DNA of 14,315 nt from NCBI GenBank assembly GCA_003024985.2, contig PXIH01S0015999.1. One strand, given 5' to 3'. The translations under genes were made by a program, and so were the position numbers. This DNA is from Euperipatoides rowelli. Lineage: Eukaryota > Onychophora > Udeonychophora > Euonychophora > Peripatopsidae. The notes under the pieces are model-generated. The model was given only the letters and a program-made list of their open reading frames with translations, had not been told where the DNA came from and did not search any database. Position 1 is the stretch's first letter, and every line of letters begins with the position of its first letter. Below, piece after piece: positions 9,032 to 14,315 of this stretch.

Positions 9032-10560
9032 CTATGAATTAATAAAACGATAATAAATATAAGTGTCTAAGCTGTTTTTGAATTGGTTAGAGAGGAGGAA
9101 TAAACAACATACTCAGGCAATTCACTCCCTTCTGATAATATTCTGTTTGTTATAAAATATTCTCTAAGTTTCAGATGTACATGACTTACAACCAGTTTAA
9201 AACAATGACCCCTGGTGACCGAAATTTCAGAGAGAGCAAACAATTCAGGATTGAAATTCAACACAACATTTTTATAAACAAAAATGAAATCTCCACGAAG
9301 TTTTCTAATTGATTGACAAAGGATACTATTGTTAAATAGAATTAATCTACGATGGTTCCAATAAAATCCCATAAATTCAATTATATGTTTAGACACATTA
9401 CGTAAGAAATTATCCAATCTGATTCGGTCACCAGTGTTCACCGCTGAATAAACTATGGTACAATAGTCCATGATAGGTTGAAGATAGGATCGATATAAAT
9501 AAACAAAGACATCAATGCCAACTCTGGAAAAAACACTCCTTAAAATATAATATTTTCTATATAGTTTTGCCAATAAATAGTCAATGTGTTTCGTAAAGTA
9601 CATACGTTCATCAATATTAATAGGTTCTTATAAAAAAGGACTCTCTGAATTTCGAAACCATCAATATAAAATTTTGGCTTATCGCTAAATCTACCCATGA
9701 GTAGGCATTGAGTCTTGGCATAATTCAAAGTCAAAAAATTTTCTTTCATCCAGTTTGAGAATAAAAGAATTTGATCCTGAAATCTAAACGCATCAACATC
9801 ACAGTCACAAACAGAATATAGTTTGACATCGTTAGCATAGCTAAAAATATTGTCGAATTGAAGGTCGAGTAAGTCAGCAATATACAAATTTAAAAGTATA
9901 GCGGATAAAATGGCTTCCTGAGGGAGACCGCGATTACGTCGACAAACATCAGAACTGTACCCTTCAATTTTAGTTATAAAAGGGCGATCAGACAAAAACT
10001 CCAGAAGCCAACGACAAAGTATATGTGGAATACCCCGTTGAACAAGTTTTATAATCAAACGGTCAATACAAACTAGATCGAAGGCGGCTGTTAAAGAAAA
10101 CAATAACTAGACGGTGGCCCTTATTTCTTAATGCTGACCAAGAGTTATAAGCCGCTAAAAGGCAGATTTCCATGGAATAGCTTGAGCAGAAACCGTGCTG
10201 GTTATTACTAAACAAGGCAACAGAATAAGGTTTTAATAAAATCAAAATAATCTTCTCTACAATTTTAGTTATGTTATTAATGATGCTTATAGGTCGATAA
10301 TTCAAGAGCTCAGCGCAATTTACCTTCTTGAAAATCGGTTTAACAATAGTTTCTTTCCAATTAAGCGGCATTGAACCTGTAGTGATAGACAAAACAACGA
10401 ATTTATAAATAAGATCAAATTCCTCTGGGAATAGCCTTATTAAAAAATTTAAAATAGTATCCGTGCCTGAAACAAAGGAATTCTTTATTTCACCTATTAT
10501 GGAAACAATCAATGGAACACTAATATCATCACATTTATTAATAGGTCTCAGCAATTGGTC
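9032..10560 (-). mobile_element. LINE C: decayed non-LTR retrotransposon reverse transcriptase
   Basis: Three overlapping minus-strand frames give one reverse transcriptase in order. The first (10063-10554) has SGTDTILNFLIRLFPEEF, then GSMPLNWKETIVKPIFKK, NYRPISIINNITK and NNQHGF: fingers and early palm. The second (9540-10103) has LTAAFDLVCIDRLIIKL (motif A), RGLPQEAIL (motif B) and FSYANDVKLYS (motif C, about 9828-9839). The third (9067-9603) has the thumb with YLYRSYLQPIMDYCTIVYSA and a C-terminal LREYFITNRIL to SSSLTNSKTA segment. A one-base shift then extends it to a stop at 9032. Motif A lacks the first Asp, motif B has PQE for PQG, and motif C is YAND for YADD, so it is inactive. There is no endonuclease region: the copy stops shortly before the hAT-like MITE at 10600. 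It is distinct in sequence from LINEs A, B and D. Confidence 0.88.
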
Positions 10561-10591
10561 TTACATGATAAACTAAACTAAATTAGGAGTA

Positions 10592-10980
10592 GGTCTATTC
10601 AGAGGCATAGCAAGGGGGGGGGGTTCACCCCAGTACCACACAGGGGAAGGGGTGCAAAAAAATATTTTTTTTTTCAAAAAAAAAAAACTTTTGTTTAATG
10701 TTTGTTTATGGGTAGGTAGGGTGCGGTGGGTGGTGTAGGGCGGGGTGTGAGGGTGCAGGTTTTGGTGTAAGGGTGNATCGTTGTGTTTATCAAAATGATA
10801 GATGGTTAACAAAACATTCAGACAACCAAAAAAAAAAAAGCTTCTTAAAATCAGACGCTCAACAAAATGTCCAGACAGCTAAAAAAAAAAAAAATGGTTA
10901 TCAAAATATTTTTATAGAGGGTGTCAAAAGTCAGCTCAGCCCCGGGTACCAAACAGTCATTCTACGCCTCTGGGTCTAGT
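10592..10980. mobile_element. hAT-like MITE with 8-bp target duplications
   Basis: The element proper is 10600-10972 (373 bp). It begins CAGAGGCATAGCAAGGG and ends with the complement of CAGAGGCGTAGAATG, giving about 12 bp of matching terminal repeat. GGTCTATT (10592-10599) and GGTCTAGT (10973-10980) flank it and match at seven of eight bases, the size of a hAT target duplication. The subterminal parts are rich in G-runs and C-runs, including ten G in a row near 10615. The interior holds poly(A) runs and a G/T-rich block (about 10705-10775) but no transposase. One ambiguous base (n) occurs at 10776. Open frames across it are low-complexity and not genes. It inserted next to the 5' limit of LINE C. 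Confidence 0.82.
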
Positions 10981-11299
10981 AATAATATAAGTGGGTGGTG
11001 GGGTTATTTTTTGTACAAAAAATAAACAAAATGTACCTATATACAAGCATTCCACCTCCCTAATACTTCCCTATCCACTCTATAAATAAAAATAAAGTTA
11101 AAATTGAAATCAGCATTAAAAGTAGCCCTAAAAAACATATATGCCCAGCCCTGGATTTAACTGCCTTTATGCCTCTTTTTTTTGTACACTACTTGGAAAA
11201 TAAACTATTATTACTATTATTATTATTATTAAAGGATTTTATTGATACTAAAAATATAATATATGGTAGTATAAAATAAAATGACTAGCCTTTTCCAAA
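10981..11299 (+). other. Spacer with possible LINE 3' tail and (ATT)n repeat
   Basis: Most of the stretch shows nothing recognisable. At 11199-11204 an AATAAA signal is followed at 11206-11231 by an (ATT)n microsatellite with one interruption. A short simple-repeat tail after AATAAA is a common ending of CR1/L2-like LINE copies, so a + strand retroelement end is possible. No coding part remains to support it. Confidence 0.35.
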
Positions 11300-11303
11300 T
11301 TAA

Positions 11304-11976
11304 AGGTCAAATGTAACGGATTTTTTTAATTTTTTTTTATTATTGATTTTCAAAGATAATTACTATAAAAAAAAATTCCACTGGAAAAAAATAATTTAAA
11401 ATGCATAAAAAAAAAAGTTATTTAAAAATAAAATTAAGACTATTTCTATCCTTAGTCTGAGATTACCATTTGAAGATTTCACTTTTTTTGGGGGGTTTGA
11501 GATTATTTGATGATGAAATAGCCTCTGCAGCTGTTCTCTTTGTAATGATTTAACATGCAAATAGAGGTTTGTTCAACTTGTATTAAAGGTCATTTTGTTT
11601 TTGTTTTTTTAAAAAATAGGACCATAATAGCACAAAGGATGAATTTGATTATGATTTTTTACAAGTATTTAAACACTTAGTCCATATGATATCCAGCTTT
11701 ATGCTGACAAAGATAACAAATATTCTATAGTTAAGTATAGCAAGCTCTATTCATTTATAGGCTATGATGTCACAAAATATCTCCCCTGGTGTGTACAGTT
11801 GACAATATTGTTTTAAGGGTGAGGAGCTAAAGACAATTATTTTAAAAATTGAGTTGTAAATAACTTTTTTTTTATTATTTTTTTTTTATTTCTATTTCTG
11901 GAGGAAATTTTTTTTAGTAAAAATGTTTAAAAATCAGTAATAAAAAATAATAAAAAAAATCCGTTACATTTGACCT
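11304..11976 (+). mobile_element. TTAA-flanked foldback MITE, copy 2
   Basis: This 673-bp copy has perfect 16-base ends, AGGTCAAATGTAACGG and its reverse complement. TTAA flanks it at 11300-11303 and 11977-11980, and the bases beyond those TTAAs do not match, which fixes the duplication at four bases or fewer. The inverted repeat continues imperfectly for roughly 150 bases inwards. By eye it differs from copy 1 at about 14 positions over a 245-base central stretch, so the two insertions are related but not recent. The largest divergence is near 11467-11495, where copy 1 carries unrelated sequence. No coding capacity is present. Confidence 0.88.
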
Positions 11977-11980
11977 TTAA

Positions 11981-12201
11981 GGATCTAAGCCAATCTACAA
12001 TTATTTTGATTATAATATAATTAAGTGAAAGCTACTAATATATGGGAAAAAAATAATACAGTAATGATTCATGCAAAATTATAATTAATAATTCTAATCA
12101 TTCAAGGAATGCTAAAGTTAGTGAATCTGTTAGTTTTTGCAAATGGATCGTCATATTGGTGACATCCTATGGTGACTCTTTCTGATCAATCACAATATCT
12201 T
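11981..12201. other. Short spacer, nothing recognised
   Basis: AT-rich sequence between MITE copy 2 and the LINE D remnant. Its right part (about 12125-12200) may be the 3' extension of LINE D beyond the stop, but no similarity was readable. Confidence 0.4.
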
Positions 12202-12486
12202 TCAGGCAACAAATCTGGAAACTGATAAAAAAAAAAAATTGGGAACAAATGTATTTATTATAGAAATTTTGTAAGCTTGTAGTGTCTGCAATCCAACTAA
12301 TGCAAGAGAAGACTGGTGGTATCCAGTAGAGTTTTCCCTAAATAGCAATAATCTTTTCTGAACTGCTTCAAGTTCATCTGATTGTGTGATGGTTAATGAG
12401 AAAGGCCATATTGGAACTCTTAAACTTATATCAAGATAGGTCGTATAAATGTCAGTATTAGTAGAGCAGGTTGTTAGGACTCGCAG
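12202..12486 (-). mobile_element. LINE D: C-terminal reverse transcriptase remnant
   Basis: An uninterrupted minus-strand frame of about 95 codons, with no ATG, runs from a stop just upstream of 12486 to a TGA at 12202-12204. It reads IYTTYLDISLRVPIWPFSLT, then TQSDELEAVQKRLLLFRE, then GYHQSSLALVGLQTLQAYK. The order of a YxSxxWxP-like block, a conserved ELExVQKRFL helix and a LGLQTLxxR-like block is characteristic of the region after the thumb in LINE ORF2 proteins. No palm motifs are left in the upstream (rightward) sequence, so only this tail survives. The wording differs from LINEs A, B and C, which makes it a fourth copy or family. Confidence 0.78.
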
Positions 12487-12535
12487 CTAACAAAGTATTA
12501 TTTTTTCTAAATGATTAAAAAGTTACTATTTTGAT

Positions 12536-12586
12536 ATATTTAAATATATACAATATTTAAATATATAAATAAATATATTTAAATAT
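12536..12586. repeat. Three copies of a palindromic AT dodecamer
   Basis: ATATTTAAATAT, its own reverse complement, occurs at 12536-12547, 12553-12564 and 12575-12586, separated by 5 and 10 bases. It is a short AT-rich tandem array with strong potential to extrude cruciforms. No function is assigned. Confidence 0.7.
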
Positions 12587-12795
12587 ACAATACATAATGA
12601 AATATATAAATTTCAGTATCCTTACTTGAGGAAGAAGATGCAACAGATTTTGTTAGCCTACCTTTTAAACAAAATATGTGTCTAATATACTATGCATTTT
12701 GTAGCAATGTCTGAAATAATAGCTAGGATTACTATTTTTTAATTCTAGTTTATTTAGATGTTGGCTGTTTACTTTATAGTAATAGTAGTTATAGG

Positions 12796-12878
12796 TCTTC
12801 TTTTTGTTCATCTTCTTCCTATTCCTCTTCTTAATTTTCTTCCTTCTCTTCTTCTTTTCCTTCTTCTTTTTCTTTTTT
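12796..12878 (+). repeat. Polypyrimidine (CTT-rich) tract
   Basis: Almost all C and T over about 80 bases, with 44 uninterrupted pyrimidines at 12835-12878. The lysine-rich open frame on the opposite strand is only the shadow of this tract. It abuts a perfect inverted repeat at 12880. Confidence 0.85.
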
Positions 12879-12879
12879 A

Positions 12880-12944
12880 AACTCATTAATAAAGAGTGGG
12901 AGGCCCAAATTTAATTTGAGTTTCCCACTCTTTATTAATGAGTT
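12880..12944. repeat. Perfect 22-bp inverted repeat with 21-base loop
   Basis: AACTCATTAATAAAGAGTGGGA (12880-12901) and 12923-12944 are exact reverse complements. The 21-base spacer can pair further (CAAAT with ATTTG), so the whole 65-base unit folds into one long hairpin. Perfect arms in a neighbourhood of decayed repeats suggest recent origin or maintenance. No flanking duplication was recognised. Confidence 0.85.
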
Positions 12945-13180
12945 ATAGAAAGATTTTGCACATCTAGGAAGTTATCCCTGAGGAATGTGAAAATTGCACT
13001 TAAGAATTACAGTAGTTAATAAAGTTTGGAGAAGTTTTAATCGTAGACAGCCATGATAGCACCTGTTATTCTCATCTTCCATGTCATGACATTTATGCGA
13101 AGCACGCTGAGTGTATTTGGAGAGACTACATAGGATAGCAACTCACACTGCATCAAGTTTTTTCACAAGCAAACATCTGG

Positions 13181-13346
13181 ATCATTCATTTGTAGAGACT
13201 TACACTTTTTGTCTCCTTAAACTTTGCATACAAATCCGTTATTCTTTTGTCATCAGGTGGTGATATATTCCGTATTCTCATCTGAAGTTGCACCTTAGTC
13301 TCATGAAACCACATAACTCATTGATCCTTTCTTGCATAGAAGCCAT
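13181..13346 (-). pseudogene. Mariner-type transposase, N-terminal remnant
   Basis: On the minus strand an ATG at 13346 opens MASMQERINEL. After a one-base frameshift the frame continues WFHETKVQLQMRIRNI, then PPDDKRITDLYAKFKETKSV, to a TGA at 13186-13188. This matches the start of DUF4817-type mariner transposases, where a short MASxQE leader runs into a CVLWFHETKS helix and a PPxxKxIxxLYxKFxETGSV helix-turn-helix, before a GRP-type hook missing here. Weaker, frame-shifted coding-like sequence may extend left to about 13052. No catalytic DDE region follows. The inverted repeat beginning 14 bases outside the ATG could be the element's terminus. It belongs to the same broad group as the C-terminal remnant at 2053-2310, but shared ancestry of the two copies is not shown because they keep different domains. 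Confidence 0.68.
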
Positions 13347-13359
13347 TTTGTATTCTGGT

Positions 13360-13464
13360 GATTGCAGCGCCATCTATTATCTAGCATGCACCTATTAAAA
13401 AACAATAAAAACTGTATTGTTCTTAATAGGTGTATGCTGGATGACAATAGATGGCACTGGAATC
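13360..13464. repeat. Head-to-head inverted repeat of about 48 and 50 bases
   Basis: The left arm (13360-13407) and right arm (13415-13464) are reverse complements at about 41 of 47 aligned positions, with a seven-base spacer AAAACTG. Each arm holds a CACCTATTAA block and a GCCATCTATT block. The left arm is next to the mariner transposase start, so each arm may be the terminal or 5' leader region of such an element, duplicated in opposite orientation. Beyond the arms a faint match (a shared TCATTGA block) hints that the duplication once reached further. Confidence 0.7.
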
Positions 13465-13937
13465 GACATTTCACCACAAACAGTTCAATGATACTTATAA
13501 AGTTTTTTAAAATAGTTTTTCATAACAAAGGAAATAATTTATTAACATTCAGTATTATTATTTTTATTTCTATGGTTGTAATATTAGTGTTGCTATTACT
13601 CTACTATAATTAATTATTCCTATTCTTAATGTCTTTTGTTTATACATTATTATTAGTAGTATTCTATTGCAGTACTTTTATTGCTACTTTTATGATTACT
13701 ATTAGTAATTGCATCAGTTTTTATTATTTATGTTACTTAGTTATTGTTGTGAATTATTCAATTACAATTATTACTTTATTATTTTTATTTATTCTAAATT
13801 ATTTTTATTGTTAAAGTGTGATTCATCAGGGTAAATTACATAATTTATACTAATATAACCCATCATGCATGCAAAACAAAATATTAATTAAAATATGATT
13901 TATTCTGATATACTGTACAAATTGTATATTATTATAG
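13465..13937 (+). other. Intron sequence upstream of dynein exon
   Basis: Low-complexity T/A-rich DNA with many TTATTACTA-like words (about 13540-13815). The open frames here encode only hydrophobic low-complexity strings and are not considered genes. The stretch ends in TTATTATAG, the splice acceptor of the exon at 13938. Confidence 0.65.
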
Positions 13938-14072
13938 GTAGATCAGTATGGCACACAACAACCTATAGCATTATTAAAACTTCTTGTGGAAAAAGGAGGG
14001 ATGTTTGATCGAGGGAAAGATTTAAATTGGAAGAATATTAAAGATGTGGGATATATTGCAGCTATGGGAAAA
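13938..14072 (+). CDS. DNAH10: Axonemal dynein heavy chain, internal exon (DNAH10-like, AAA3 region)
   Basis: This exon encodes 45 residues, starting VDQYGTQQPIALLKLLVEKG, then MFDRGKDLNW, and ending GYIAAMGK. Dynein heavy chains have this sequence in the third AAA module, right after the Walker B segment (DDMNMPK) and just before the GGGRN motif. The wording YGTQQPIALLKLL with IAAMGK is closest to DNAH10, an inner-arm dynein of ciliary and flagellar axonemes that turns ATP hydrolysis into microtubule sliding. The acceptor AG is at 13936-13937 and the donor GTAATT starts at 14073. Both boundaries are phase 0 and the length is a multiple of three. No stop or frameshift interrupts it. The preceding exon (Walker B) was not found in this window, so the upstream intron probably covers much or all of it. 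The next exon lies beyond 14315. Naming DNAH10 rather than another axonemal paralogue is a judgement from recalled family sequence. Confidence 0.85.
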
Positions 14073-14315
14073 GTAATTTTTTTTTAAAATTTTATTTTAG
14101 CTTAACTTATTTTCTCTTTGTTTTTCACTTATAAAGATTATTATTATTACATTGCTGGTAGCTGATCAACAATGATTTTATTTCCTTTATTAAAAATAGT
14201 AGTTCTGATAAGATTTTTTGATGCCGATTTCGAAAATACCGTAAAATGCCGACCAAGGGCGCCACACCAAGCAAGGGCGCCCCCCCTCTTTCTTGTCAAA
14301 ACATAGGTATATAGC
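14073..14315 (+). other. Downstream intron start with GC-rich decamer repeat
   Basis: Starts with the GTAATT donor and continues as T-rich intron. At 14254-14263 and 14272-14281 the decamer CAAGGGCGCC is repeated with an 18-base period, followed by a run of C. This GC-rich patch contrasts with its surroundings and may be the start of another MITE cut off by the window edge. Confidence 0.55.

Noticed and set aside
10573-10979. Two overlapping open frames on opposite strands (10573-10812 and 10773-10979)
   Set aside because: Both lie mostly inside the hAT-like MITE, translate homopolymers and G/T-rich repeats, and cross the ambiguous base.
12665-12886. 73-codon minus-strand frame rich in lysine
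   Set aside because: It is the translation of the polypyrimidine tract, with no conserved motif.
13362-13613. 83-codon + strand frame
   Set aside because: It begins inside the head-to-head inverted repeat and continues into low-complexity DNA, with no family resemblance.
13629-13814. 61-codon + strand frame that looks like a small membrane protein
   Set aside because: Hydrophobicity follows from T-rich, low-complexity DNA, and the frame lies in the presumed intron just before the dynein exon.
1-14315. CRISPR arrays, operons, phage or bacterial defence genes
   Set aside because: No regularly spaced repeats or prokaryotic coding density. Introns, LINEs and a dynein exon show a eukaryotic genome.

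Overview
The window is a very AT-rich, gene-poor stretch of an animal nuclear genome. It reads as the inside of a large, transposon-filled intron. The only recognisable host gene sequence is one 135-base exon near the right end (13938-14072, + strand). It encodes 45 residues of an axonemal dynein heavy chain, closest to the DNAH10 inner-arm type, and is bounded by AG and GT splice sites. A dynein of this kind implies motile cilia or flagellated sperm. The mix of degenerate LINEs, a mariner with DUF4817-type features, hAT-like and TTAA-flanked foldback MITEs fits an invertebrate, but the phylum cannot be fixed from this sequence. No bacterial or viral signature is present.

Layout, left to right. 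1-1886: no gene seen. 1887-2408: a 518-bp internally deleted mariner-like element with 28-nt terminal inverted repeats, TA target duplications and a transposase C-terminal remnant. 2991-3655: first copy of a foldback MITE flanked by TTAA. 3749-5345 (- strand): a decayed LINE reverse transcriptase (LINE A). 5366-5787 (- strand): the 3' half of a second LINE (LINE B), directly abutting LINE A. 5836-8700: unassigned DNA with a hairpin next to AATAAA (6858-6936) and a possible hAT-like end (8432-8480). 8725-10560 (- strand): LINE C, with a probable 3' UTR holding two tandem stem-loops. 10600-10972: a complete hAT-like MITE with 8-bp target duplications. 11199-11231: a possible LINE tail with (ATT)n. 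11304-11976: second copy of the TTAA MITE. 12202-12486 (- strand): C-terminal remnant of a fourth LINE (LINE D). 12536-12944: palindromic AT repeats, a polypyrimidine tract and a perfect 22-bp inverted repeat. 13181-13464: mariner transposase N-terminal remnant beside a roughly 50-bp head-to-head inverted repeat. 13938-14072: the dynein exon, followed by intron.

None of the mobile elements looks able to move by itself: every coding remnant has frameshifts or stops, and two of the reverse transcriptases have lost a catalytic aspartate in the YADD motif. All four LINE remnants lie on the minus strand, opposite to the dynein gene, which fits insertions tolerated in an intron in antisense orientation. 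I found no convincing new biological system. The items most worth checking are the TTAA foldback family, the perfect hairpin at 12880-12944, the head-to-head repeat at 13360-13464 and the paired stem-loops at 8725-8760.
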